5,093 nt of DNA. Origin: Bacillota bacterium (GTDB lineage Bacteria > Bacillota > Dethiobacteria > Dethiobacterales > Dethiobacteraceae). Made by a program: the position numbers and the translations under genes. The notes under the pieces are model-generated. The model saw nothing but the letters and a program-made list of their open reading frames with translations, was not told where the DNA came from and ran no database searches. Shown piece by piece: positions 1 to 5,093 of the stretch. The stretch is taken from NCBI GenBank assembly GCA_012841735.1, contig DUUE01000062.1:1-5093 (forward strand). The letters are read 5' to 3'. The number at the start of each line of letters is the position of its first letter. Position 1 is the first letter of the stretch.

Positions 1-819
1 AAAGACCTGCTGTACATGAAGCGGGACATGCGGGAATGGTTTGGCTACCTGATACCGTTAATTATCATGGTTTTCTTTATCGCCCAATACCTTTTTTTAC
101 AGGTGAACACTGCACAGTCTTCCCTGATTTCCGTCCTGATTATGTATACATTAATGTTCAGCGGCAACCTGGCACTGCAGGCCTTTGGCCGCGAAGGTGA
201 AGCGGACTGGTTTCTCAACAGCGTGCCCCTCTCCGGCTGGCCCGTGGTCTGGGGCAAACTGCTGGGCGCAGTCCTGCCGACATTGATTTTAATGGAAGCG
301 CTGCTGGCCGGGACGGCAATTGCCATTGGCCTGTCCGCCTCCATGACGCTGATGCTGGCCGTGGGTGCGGTGCTGCTCTCTTTCGGAGCAAGTGCCATCG
401 GGCTCTTTTACTCCATCAGTAATGCCCGCTACAATCCTGACAACCCGCAGCAACGCATTTCACCCGGGGCTTCCCTGATTATGTATCTGATAAATCTTCT
501 CTTTTTGCTGCTTTTGGGCCTGGCCCTGCTCTATCTCATCCCGCCGGCAGAACTGCTTGCCGTCCTGCCGTTTTTGTCCGAGGTGCCGCCGCCGTCCGGC
601 GCATTTTTGCGAGCCCTGCTGAAAATTGCTCTCTTTGTCACCGCTCCCTTTAAATGGTCCGCTCCCGCCCGGATCGCCGCGGGACTGTTGGTTACGGGAG
701 CCGTCTGGTCCGCCTTTTTCTTCGGTTTTATGGCGGCCACTGCCCGGCAAAGTAAAAAAGGTTTCCATGTGGAAGTGGTCACGGGCGGGTCCCGGCGCAA
801 CAGGAAAATAAAAAAATAA
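1..819 (+). CDS. ABC exporter permease-like membrane protein, C-terminal part (5' end outside window)
   Basis: The reading frame is open from base 1 to a TAA at 817-819. The first in-window ATG (16-18) has no ribosome binding site and is preceded by in-frame codons KDLLY, so the gene is most likely cut by the left edge. The visible 272 residues are very hydrophobic, with about six or seven membrane segments (roughly residues 17-35, 42-62, 81-109, 113-138, 155-178, 225-245, and a weaker one near 200-217). A soluble turn between segments 2 and 3 carries GREGEADWFLNSVPLSG followed by WGKLLG. This resembles the pattern in putative ABC-2-type exporter permeases (PF16949-like), where a membrane-associated GREG...W..L..SP element precedes a long helix. 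The tail is strongly basic (about ten K/R in the last 25 residues) and probably cytoplasmic. A partner ATPase would be expected upstream but is not in the window, and the substrate cannot be inferred. Family assignment is from pattern recognition; some other polytopic membrane protein is possible. Confidence 0.7.
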   Translation, partial: KDLLYMKRDMREWFGYLIPLIIMVFFIAQYLFLQVNTAQSSLISVLIMYTLMFSGNLALQAFGREGEADWFLNSVPLSGWPVVWGKLLGAVLPTLILMEALLAGTAIAIGLSASMTLMLAVGAVLLSFGASAIGLFYSISNARYNPDNPQQRISPGASLIMYLINLLFLLLLGLALLYLIPPAELLAVLPFLSEVPPPSGAFLRALLKIALFVTAPFKWSAPARIAAGLLVTGAVWSAFFFGFMAATARQSKKGFHVEVVTGGSRRNRKIKK

Positions 820-834
820 CTGCCTTCCGGCAGT
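803..834 (-). terminator. Rho-independent terminator for the minus-strand DUF169 transcript
   Basis: The 6-bp stem ACTGCC (819-824) / GGCAGT (829-834) has a four-base loop. Read on the minus strand it is followed at once by a T-rich tract, TATTTTTTTATTTT (818-805). The T tract lies inside the last codons of the convergent permease gene, so the minus-strand transcript overlaps that gene's 3' end. The stem is short, but the T tract is long and in the right place about 80 bp after the DUF169 stop. Confidence 0.6.
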
Positions 835-863
835 CAGCCAGTATATCACAAGTTTTTAGTGCG

Positions 864-898
864 GCCCGGTTCCTGCAGCGACAGGAACCGGGCTTTTT
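864..898 (+). terminator. Rho-independent terminator for the permease transcript
   Basis: A perfect 12-bp stem, GCCCGGTTCCTG (864-875) with CAGGAACCGGGC (882-893), has a six-base loop. It is followed on the plus strand by TTTTT (894-898). It lies 45 bp after the permease stop codon. The minus-strand side has no T tract directly after the hairpin, so it works mainly for the plus strand, although the fold would also form in the DUF169 transcript. Confidence 0.9.
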
Positions 899-910
899 CC
901 TTCCGCTTTT

Positions 911-1717
911 TCAGCTCTCATCCCCGGTATCCAAGCCCCAGATGCGGAACAGCTCCCGGTAAAAAGGAGGGCGGGGATGGTCCGGTTCGATTTTTTCCGC
1001 ACGCTGCCACTTGCCCATTCCGATGGAAGACAAAAATTCCAGTCCGGACACAAGCTCCTCCAGCCTGTTTGCCGGCAGCGAGAATATAATTTCCCCGTCT
1101 TCAGCCAGCGCCCTTTCAATGTCGCCGGGATCGGGAAATGTGATTTTATATTCCCCGCTTTCCAGGACAGGTATGGTGGAGTAGACACAGGAGTCAATGG
1201 CATCAAAGCGGGAGGTAACCAGTTCACCGCGCCTGCTTTTTACCGCCAAAAGCAGTTTCTTCAGCTGGTAGCTGTCCGTGTATATAAGGATGATGTCCGG
1301 TTCATAGTCAGCCTTTGTCAGCGGGCCCACTACCAGTCCGGCATACCGGCCGTATTCCAGGCGGGGAAAATTTCTGAGAAATTTTCTGGCCGCTTCCTGG
1401 TCTGCAATTCCCAGATAGCGGCTGACAACAGGGAAGCTTTCATGCTCCTCATGGAATTCCACCAGTCCGAAGCCAATCAGGGGAGCCCAGCACCAGTGAT
1501 CCTCCTTGAACATGGCAATTGTCTGGCCTTCACGGCGGGCCAGCGCAAAGACCTGGCAGAGGGAATAATGCACCTGCCGGTCTTTTTTGGGCCTGACGGC
1601 GCCCGGCGGAATTTCCTCCTCCGTGTGCAGCAATTTGACGGCAAGCGGTGCCGTCGGCATGGACAGCAGTTTTGTCAGGGTTTCCCCATACTGCCGGTAA
1701 ACAGCAAAATCTCCCAC
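911..1717 (-). CDS. DUF169 family protein (function unknown)
   Basis: This 268-residue soluble protein is of the DUF169 (COG2043) type. Recognisable parts are the N-terminal block PLAVKLL (24-30), the segment around C54 (YSLCQVFALARREG), the block KEDHWCWAPLIGFGL (71-85) with C76, and C177 in DSCVYSTIP. A late block EIIFSLPANRLEELVSGLEF is typical of the family's C-terminal half. Length fits the family. The family has no settled biochemical role; the spaced cysteines C54, C76 and C177 suggest metal, cofactor or thiol chemistry, but that is inference. The start is GTG at 1717-1715, chosen because GGGAG lies 10 nt upstream and no in-frame ATG precedes it. The gene starts 36 bp after the stop of the flavoprotein-rhodanese gene with no terminator between them, so the two are probably co-transcribed. 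It ends with TGA at 913-911, before the convergent terminators. No signal peptide or membrane segment is seen. Confidence 0.88.
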   Translation of the reverse strand: MGDFAVYRQYGETLTKLLSMPTAPLAVKLLHTEEEIPPGAVRPKKDRQVHYSLCQVFALARREGQTIAMFKEDHWCWAPLIGFGLVEFHEEHESFPVVSRYLGIADQEAARKFLRNFPRLEYGRYAGLVVGPLTKADYEPDIILIYTDSYQLKKLLLAVKSRRGELVTSRFDAIDSCVYSTIPVLESGEYKITFPDPGDIERALAEDGEIIFSLPANRLEELVSGLEFLSSIGMGKWQRAEKIEPDHPRPPFYRELFRIWGLDTGDES

Positions 1718-1732
1718 AATAAGATCTCTCCC
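1718..1732 (-). promoter_or_regulatory. Ribosome binding site fixing the GTG start of the DUF169 gene
   Basis: On the minus strand GGGAG (1732-1728) is followed by a 10-nt spacer and GTG (1717-1715). An ATG slightly upstream (1737-1735) is in a different frame and meets a stop after 20 codons, so it is not the gene's start. Confidence 0.65.
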
Positions 1733-1753
1733 TTCATTTTCCTCTCCCCGGGA

Positions 1754-3424
1754 TTACTGTGCCGCCGCCTGTTTTTCCTTTGCCAGGACGTGATAATGCG
1801 TGTAACCGCCGCTTAAGTTGCGGACATGTGTAAAGCCGTGCTGCACCAGAATCCGGTAAGCCAGGTAGGAACGCATACCCGCCGCACAGTAAACAACTGT
1901 CTCTTTTGCTGGATCAAGTTCGCCCAGCCGCCGCCGCAGCTGCCGCAGGGGAATATTGACGGCACCCGGTATCCGCCCGTGCCTGCTGCATTCTTCCGGT
2001 TCCCGCACATCCACAAGCTGCAGGCCTTCCACATTCCCGCCAATAAGTTCTTCCGCAGTGATGATTTGCACATCGCCCGCCAGGATATTGCCCGCTACAT
2101 AGCCGGCCATGTTCACCGGATCCTTGGCGGAGGAAAAAGGCGGCGCATACGTCAGTTCCAGCTGCTGCAGGTCGGAGACGGTCGCGCGCAGGCGGATGGC
2201 GGCGGCCAGCACATCAATGCGCTTGTCAACGCCTGCGCCTCCCACCGCCTGTGCCCCGTACAACTGCCCCCCGGGACCAAAGAGCAGTTTCAGCACCATG
2301 GGAGAACTGCCGGGATAATAGCCGGCATGGGAAGCGGGGTGCAAGACACAACTGTGATAAGGCAGACCCGCTTTCTGCAATGCCCGTTCACCGGCACCGG
2401 TGGCGGCGGCCACCAGATCAAAAACTTTCAGGATGGCCGTGCCCTGCACCGCGGTAAATTTCTCCGGGCGCCCGGCAATATTGTTGGCAACAATCCGGCC
2501 CTGCCTGTTTGCCGGGCCTGCCAGCGGCAGATGGATCCTTTTGCCGGTGATAAAATCAACCACTTCAATGGCATCACCCAGGGCATAAATGCGCGGGTCC
2601 GATGTCTGCAAATACTCATTGACAAGAATCCCGCGGCCCACTTCCAGCCCAGCCTCCCTGGCCAGGCGGGTTTCAGGGCGGACACCGGCAGCAAGGAGGA
2701 CAAAATCAGCCTCCACCACCCGGCCGCTTTGCAGTGAAACGGCAATGGCACTGCCTGTGCCGTCTGCAAAACCGGCAACGCCGTCACCCAGCACAAGCTT
2801 TACGCCTTTCTGCCGCAAATACTGCTGCACATGTGCCGCCATCTCCCAATCCAGGAAAGGCAAAATCTGTGGCGCCATCTCCACCAGTGCAACATCAATG
2901 CCCAGGGCATGCAGGTTTTCCGCCATTTCCACACCGATAAAGCCGCCGCCCACAATTACCGCTTTTTGCGGCTGCTGCTCCCGGATGAAGCTGTAAATCC
3001 TGTCTGTCTCCGGCACAGTGCGCAAGGTGAAAACAGCCGGATGATCAATACCGGGAAGCGGCGGTTTCAGCGGTTCCGCCCCCGGTGACAGCACCAGGTA
3101 GTCGTATTGCTCGCAGCTCCTTTCGCCGGTCACTTTATTTTCAATTTCCACTTTGCGCCTTGCACGGTCTATGGCGACGGCTTCACAGGATACACGCACA
3201 TCAACATTGAACCATGCCATAAATTTTTCCCGCGGCATAACAAACAGTTTATCACGCTCTTTGATTACGCCGCCGATATAATATGGCAGGCCGCAGTTGG
3301 CAAAAGAAATATGTTCACCGCGCTCCAGCAGGATAATCTCACATGACTCGTCCAGCCGTCTCAGCCGGGCTGCAGTGCTGGCGCCTCCGGCCACGCCTCC
3401 CACAATAATCACTTTTTTTCCCAT
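1754..3424 (-). CDS. CoA-disulfide reductase-like FAD/NAD(P)H oxidoreductase with C-terminal rhodanese domain (CoADR-RHD type)
   Basis: This 556-residue cytoplasmic flavoprotein has three parts. Residues 1-320 form the FAD/NAD(P)-binding two-fold: VGGVAGG (8-14) for FAD, the SFANCGLPY active-site motif with redox C44, VGGGFIGVE (158-166) for NAD(P)H, and IYALGDA (279-285) for FAD. Residues about 325-450 are the dimerisation domain, with HAGYYPG (366-372) and YAPPFSSAKDPVN (426-438); their tyrosines probably match the catalytic tyrosines of S. aureus CoA-disulfide reductase. Residues about 455-550 are a single rhodanese domain with DVRE (472-475) and the loop CAAGMRS, whose C513 would carry persulfide. 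Single-cysteine enzymes of this family reduce CoA disulfide, CoA persulfide, or polysulfide/elemental sulfur with NAD(P)H; the rhodanese fusion favours persulfide chemistry releasing sulfide. The exact substrate cannot be read from sequence. All key residues are present and the length is normal for the fusion. ATG at 3424-3422 has AGGGGTGA nine nt upstream. It is probably the first gene of an operon with DUF169, downstream of cysK on the same strand but behind the cysK terminator. Confidence 0.95.
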   Translation of the reverse strand: MGKKVIIVGGVAGGASTAARLRRLDESCEIILLERGEHISFANCGLPYYIGGVIKERDKLFVMPREKFMAWFNVDVRVSCEAVAIDRARRKVEIENKVTGERSCEQYDYLVLSPGAEPLKPPLPGIDHPAVFTLRTVPETDRIYSFIREQQPQKAVIVGGGFIGVEMAENLHALGIDVALVEMAPQILPFLDWEMAAHVQQYLRQKGVKLVLGDGVAGFADGTGSAIAVSLQSGRVVEADFVLLAAGVRPETRLAREAGLEVGRGILVNEYLQTSDPRIYALGDAIEVVDFITGKRIHLPLAGPANRQGRIVANNIAGRPEKFTAVQGTAILKVFDLVAAATGAGERALQKAGLPYHSCVLHPASHAGYYPGSSPMVLKLLFGPGGQLYGAQAVGGAGVDKRIDVLAAAIRLRATVSDLQQLELTYAPPFSSAKDPVNMAGYVAGNILAGDVQIITAEELIGGNVEGLQLVDVREPEECSRHGRIPGAVNIPLRQLRRRLGELDPAKETVVYCAAGMRSYLAYRILVQHGFTHVRNLSGGYTHYHVLAKEKQAAAQ

Positions 3425-3433
3425 CTTTATCCG

Positions 3434-3441
3434 TCACCCCT
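3434..3441 (-). promoter_or_regulatory. Ribosome binding site of the flavoprotein-rhodanese gene
   Basis: AGGGGTGA on the minus strand (3441-3434) lies nine nt before the ATG at 3424-3422. This supports that start and the complete N-terminal FAD motif. Confidence 0.75.
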
Positions 3442-3465
3442 TTTTGTTTTGCCGCTTACGTGCAG

Positions 3466-3496
3466 GTATAATTTACCCTGAATATTGCACAGACAA
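3466..3496 (-). promoter_or_regulatory. Weak candidate promoter for the flavoprotein-DUF169 operon
   Basis: A promoter is expected here because the cysK terminator closes upstream transcription. On the minus strand TTGTCT (3496-3491) could be a -35 box, with AT-rich -10 candidates AATTAT (17-bp spacing) or TTATAC (3471-3466, 19-bp spacing). Neither choice is close to consensus. The rest of the intergenic stretch 3497-3575 shows no better match and no recognised riboswitch. Confidence 0.3.
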
Positions 3497-3575
3497 CCAA
3501 AAGCCCGGGCAGCGCATACTATGCCGCCCTGCTGTTACCTTTACTTTTCCACGCGGAGCAGTATTTTCCTGCCAC

Positions 3576-3615
3576 AAAAAAATGAGGCAGCTGCGCTTCC
3601 GGCAGTCTGCCTCAT
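3576..3615 (-). terminator. Rho-independent terminator of cysK
   Basis: On the minus strand ATGAGGCAG (3615-3607) pairs perfectly with CTGCCTCAT (3590-3582). An inner CTGC/GCAG stem (3605-3602 with 3594-3591) stacks on it past a single bulged base at 3606, leaving a seven-base loop. Six T follow (3581-3576). It begins 14 bp after the cysK stop codon, so cysK is probably not read through efficiently into the flavoprotein gene. Confidence 0.92.
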
Positions 3616-3629
3616 GTGTCCAAATAGGT

Positions 3630-4565
3630 TTAATTTTTTTCATACAGGATGGTACTCAGGTAGCGTTCACCCGTGTCCGGTAAAATAACCACAATTGTTT
3701 TTCCGGCGTTTTCCGGCCTTTTGGCAACTTTGGCCGCCGCTGCGGCTGCCGCCCCGGAAGATAAGCCCACCAGCAAGCCTTCCGTCTGTGCCAGCAGGCG
3801 GGAAGCTGCCACAGCCTCATCTGTGCTGACGGTAATGACTTCGTCATAGACGTCCGTTTTTAACACATCCGGGACAAAACCGGCGCCTATACCCTGAATT
3901 TTATGGGGCCCCGGCTTGCCGCCCGACAGGACCGGTGAATCTTCCGGTTCCACCGCAATAACTCTAAGGCCCGGTTTTTTCTGCTTCAGCACTTCCCCCA
4001 CGCCGGTAATGGTGCCGCCCGTGCCAATCCCGGCCACAATGAGATCAACGTTCCCATCCGTATCCCGCCAAATTTCAGCCGCAGTGGTCTCCCGGTGGAT
4101 TTGCGGGTTGGCCTGATTCCGGAACTGCTGCGGCAGAAAAGCTTTTTTGAAGCTTTTGGCCAGTTCTTCCGCCCTGGCAATGGCACCCTTCATTCCCAAA
4201 GCCCCCGGTGTCAGTTCCAGTTCCGCCCCCAGGGCGGCAAGCACACTGCGGCGTTCCACGCTCATGGTATCCGGCATGGTGAGGATCAGGCGGTAACCGC
4301 GGATGGCGGCAACAAAGGCGAGGGCAATGCCTGTATTGCCGCTGGTCGGCTCGATAATAACAGTATCTTTCTGCAAAAGGCCCGCTTCTTCTGCAGCTTT
4401 GATCATGGCAAAACCAATGCGGTCTTTTACACTGCCAAGCGGGTTAAAGTACTCCAGTTTGGCAATTAACTGCGCAGCCAGCTGCTGCTTGCTGCTGAAT
4501 CTTTCCAGTGCCAGCAAAGGCGTATTGCCAATCAGTTCGGTCAGGTCCCGGGCAATTTTGGACAT
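3630..4565 (-). CDS. cysK: Cysteine synthase A (O-acetylserine sulfhydrylase)
   Basis: CysK is a cytoplasmic PLP enzyme that replaces the acetyl group of O-acetyl-L-serine with sulfide to make L-cysteine, the last step of sulfide assimilation. The 311-residue product is full length for bacterial CysK. It shows the N-terminal LIGNTPLL (11-18), the PLP Schiff-base lysine K47 in GSVKDR, the substrate loop TSGNTGIAL (74-82), and the phosphate-binding GTGGT (181-185). It also has EPEDSPVLSGGKPGPHKIQG leading to GIGAGFVP, and the C-terminal PDTGERYLST (296-305). The GGKPGPHKIQGIG stretch and the end favour CysK over CysM or cystathionine beta-synthase. ATG at 4565-4563 has AAGGAG (4581-4576) ten nt upstream. 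It appears monocistronic: its own consensus promoter lies just upstream and a strong terminator just downstream. No cysE is in the window. It lies on the same strand as the sulfur-related flavoprotein gene, consistent with a thiol/sulfur theme. Confidence 0.97.
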   Translation of the reverse strand: MSKIARDLTELIGNTPLLALERFSSKQQLAAQLIAKLEYFNPLGSVKDRIGFAMIKAAEEAGLLQKDTVIIEPTSGNTGIALAFVAAIRGYRLILTMPDTMSVERRSVLAALGAELELTPGALGMKGAIARAEELAKSFKKAFLPQQFRNQANPQIHRETTAAEIWRDTDGNVDLIVAGIGTGGTITGVGEVLKQKKPGLRVIAVEPEDSPVLSGGKPGPHKIQGIGAGFVPDVLKTDVYDEVITVSTDEAVAASRLLAQTEGLLVGLSSGAAAAAAAKVAKRPENAGKTIVVILPDTGERYLSTILYEKN

Positions 4566-4575
4566 TAATAGTCAG

Positions 4576-4581
4576 CTCCTT
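4576..4581 (-). promoter_or_regulatory. Ribosome binding site of cysK
   Basis: AAGGAG on the minus strand lies ten nt before the ATG at 4565-4563. It is a near-consensus Shine-Dalgarno sequence. Confidence 0.85.
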
Positions 4582-4601
4582 AATTATGTTTTGCCTATAG
4601 G

Positions 4602-4622
4602 TTTACTATGTATTATAGTAAA
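4602..4622 (-). promoter_or_regulatory. Inverted repeat over the cysK -10 box, likely repressor operator
   Basis: TTTACTAT (4602-4609) and ATAGTAAA (4615-4622) are perfect 8-bp inverted arms around five bases. The element covers the whole -10 box and the expected start site, so a bound dimer would block RNA polymerase. A second palindrome, CCTATAGG (4594-4601), abuts it. The regulator is unknown; Rrf2-type cysteine regulators (CymR/IscR-like) are a reasonable guess for a cysK gene in Firmicutes, but no regulator gene is in the window. Confidence 0.55.
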
Positions 4623-4640
4623 AGGCTCCTCCCCTGTCAA
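4612..4640 (-). promoter_or_regulatory. Consensus sigma-70/sigma-A promoter of cysK
   Basis: On the minus strand TTGACA (4640-4635) and TATAAT (4617-4612) are both perfect consensus boxes separated by exactly 17 bp (4634-4618). Transcription would start near 4605, giving a leader of about 40 nt before the cysK ATG. So strong a promoter normally needs a repressor to be controllable, which fits the inverted repeat over its -10 box. Confidence 0.92.
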
Positions 4641-4641
4641 T

Positions 4642-4683
4642 AAAAAAAACGGGTCTCAGGAAAAAATTCCTGCGCCCCGTTTT
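4642..4683 (-). terminator. Rho-independent terminator of the small membrane protein gene
   Basis: On the minus strand an outer stem pairs 4683-4676 (AAAACGGG) with 4653-4646 (CCCGTTTT). Past a 3x3 internal loop, an inner 6-bp stem (CAGGAA/TTCCTG, 4672-4667 with 4662-4657) closes a four-base loop. Eight T lie at 4649-4642, the first four of them shared with the outer stem. It lies about 20 bp after the stop codon of the upstream gene and ends one base before the cysK -35 box. Confidence 0.88.
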
Positions 4684-4703
4684 CATGCTGCAGACGAAAA
4701 AGT

Positions 4704-5093
4704 CTATTGCGCACGTGTACGCTTGCGCTCAAAAAGCAGGAGCAAAGCGCCAAGGGTGAGACCATACAGGATTGCTCCCGTAATATTGCCCAGTGCGGTG
4801 GAATAATTAATAGGCACAGTGCCCTTAACTTTAAAAAGCAGGGTCAGCCCGTAGATAAAAAACCAGACTGCCAGGGCATAAACCACACCCTTGAACAACA
4901 GGTAAGCCGGATTAAGCCACAGGATCAGGTAGGCAAAAATAATCCCCAGGATGCCGGTGAAAAACAAATGGCTTGCCAGAGCAAGAATCAGGTCACTAAT
5001 ACCGGCAGGCTCTTTGCCCAGAATCATAATGGCCGCCCATTTCCAGAAAGGCAGGCTGGTCAGTTTGGTGTGGTGGAACACCAGGCTTACCAG
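4704..5093 (-). CDS. Small polytopic membrane protein, N-terminus outside window (function unknown)
   Basis: The frame is open to the right edge and stops at TAG (4706-4704), giving 129 visible residues. A GTG at 5081-5079 could be read as a start, but no ribosome binding site precedes it and in-frame codons LVSL continue upstream, so the protein is more likely truncated by the edge. After a short polar stretch containing FWKWAAIMILGKEPAG come three hydrophobic segments (visible residues about 32-60, 63-88 and 98-120) and a basic end, ERKRTRAQ. KGTVPINYSTALGNITGAILYG between the last two helices resembles a loop seen in small uncharacterised Firmicutes membrane proteins (DUF1440/YqhR-like style), but I cannot name the family with certainty. 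It is followed by its own terminator, so it is a separate transcription unit from cysK. No function is inferred. Confidence 0.75.
   Translation of the reverse strand: MVSLVFHHTKLTSLPFWKWAAIMILGKEPAGISDLILALASHLFFTGILGIIFAYLILWLNPAYLLFKGVVYALAVWFFIYGLTLLFKVKGTVPINYSTALGNITGAILYGLTLGALLLLFERKRTRAQ

Noticed and set aside
1678..1737. Short minus-strand frame starting at the ATG at 1737-1735, possible leader peptide before DUF169
   Set aside because: It encodes only 20 residues and overlaps the DUF169 start in another frame. Its upstream AGAGG is close to the ATG, but nothing in its content suggests a regulatory peptide.
977..1816. Long plus-strand open frame (279 codons) antisense to the DUF169 gene
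   Set aside because: It mirrors a real coding frame on the other strand, shows no recognisable domain, and has low-complexity arginine/glutamine-rich composition. The minus-strand DUF169 reading has clear family motifs, a ribosome binding site and a terminator.
1826..2737. Long plus-strand open frame (303 codons) antisense to the flavoprotein gene
   Set aside because: The opposite strand carries an intact enzyme with every expected motif. The antisense product is histidine/glutamine/arginine-rich with no known motif, as expected of a shadow in G+C-rich coding DNA.
3503..3510. GCCCGGGC palindrome in the region upstream of the flavoprotein gene
   Set aside because: It has no loop to form a hairpin and is only 8 bp in G+C-rich DNA, so it is not supported as an operator or terminator.
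824..3607. Shared 12-mer CTTCCGGCAGTC in two minus-strand terminators (824-835 and 3596-3607)
   Set aside because: A 12-base match is expected about once by chance in 5 kb, and C/G-rich hairpin arms bias toward such sequences. It occupies different parts of the two hairpins.
3425..3629. Possible riboswitch or T-box leader before the flavoprotein gene
   Set aside because: Apart from the cysK terminator, no antiterminator pairing, T-box core or SAM-riboswitch-like helices could be seen in the roughly 150 bases available.

Overview
The window looks like a piece of a Gram-positive, Clostridia-type (Firmicutes) chromosome of moderately high G+C content. The basis is the strong AGGAG-like ribosome binding sites, a consensus sigma-A type promoter, compact Rho-independent terminators, and the kind of proteins encoded (an ABC-2-like exporter permease, a CoA-disulfide reductase/rhodanese fusion, a DUF169 protein). 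This placement is inference from style and families, not from a marker gene. No rRNA, tRNA, CRISPR array, insertion sequence or phage gene was seen.

Layout. Positions 1-819 (+) hold the C-terminal part of a multi-pass membrane protein, probably an ABC exporter permease whose N-terminus lies before the window. Everything else is on the minus strand, so reading order runs from 5093 down to 911: a small membrane protein cut by the right edge (4704-5093), cysK (3630-4565), a CoA-disulfide reductase-like flavoprotein with a C-terminal rhodanese domain (1754-3424), and a DUF169 protein (911-1717). The permease and the DUF169 gene converge on 820-910, where two hairpins face in opposite directions, one terminator for each strand.

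Transcription units. The small membrane protein ends in a hairpin with an eight-T tract. One base further on is the -35 box of a perfect TTGACA-17-TATAAT promoter for cysK. A perfect 8-bp-arm inverted repeat covers its -10 box and looks like a repressor operator. cysK has its own strong terminator at 3576-3615. The flavoprotein and DUF169 genes are 36 bp apart with no terminator between them, so they probably form a two-gene operon started in the 3425-3575 intergenic stretch.

How the genes may work together. CysK makes cysteine from O-acetylserine and sulfide. The flavoprotein-rhodanese fusion belongs to a family that reduces CoA disulfide, CoA persulfide or polysulfide with NAD(P)H and can release sulfide. 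The region therefore reads as a small thiol/sulfur-handling locus, with the uncharacterised DUF169 protein as a possible new partner. The link between cysK and the other two is by proximity only. No clearly unprecedented system is visible; the most interesting points are the flavoprotein-DUF169 pairing and the cysK control region.
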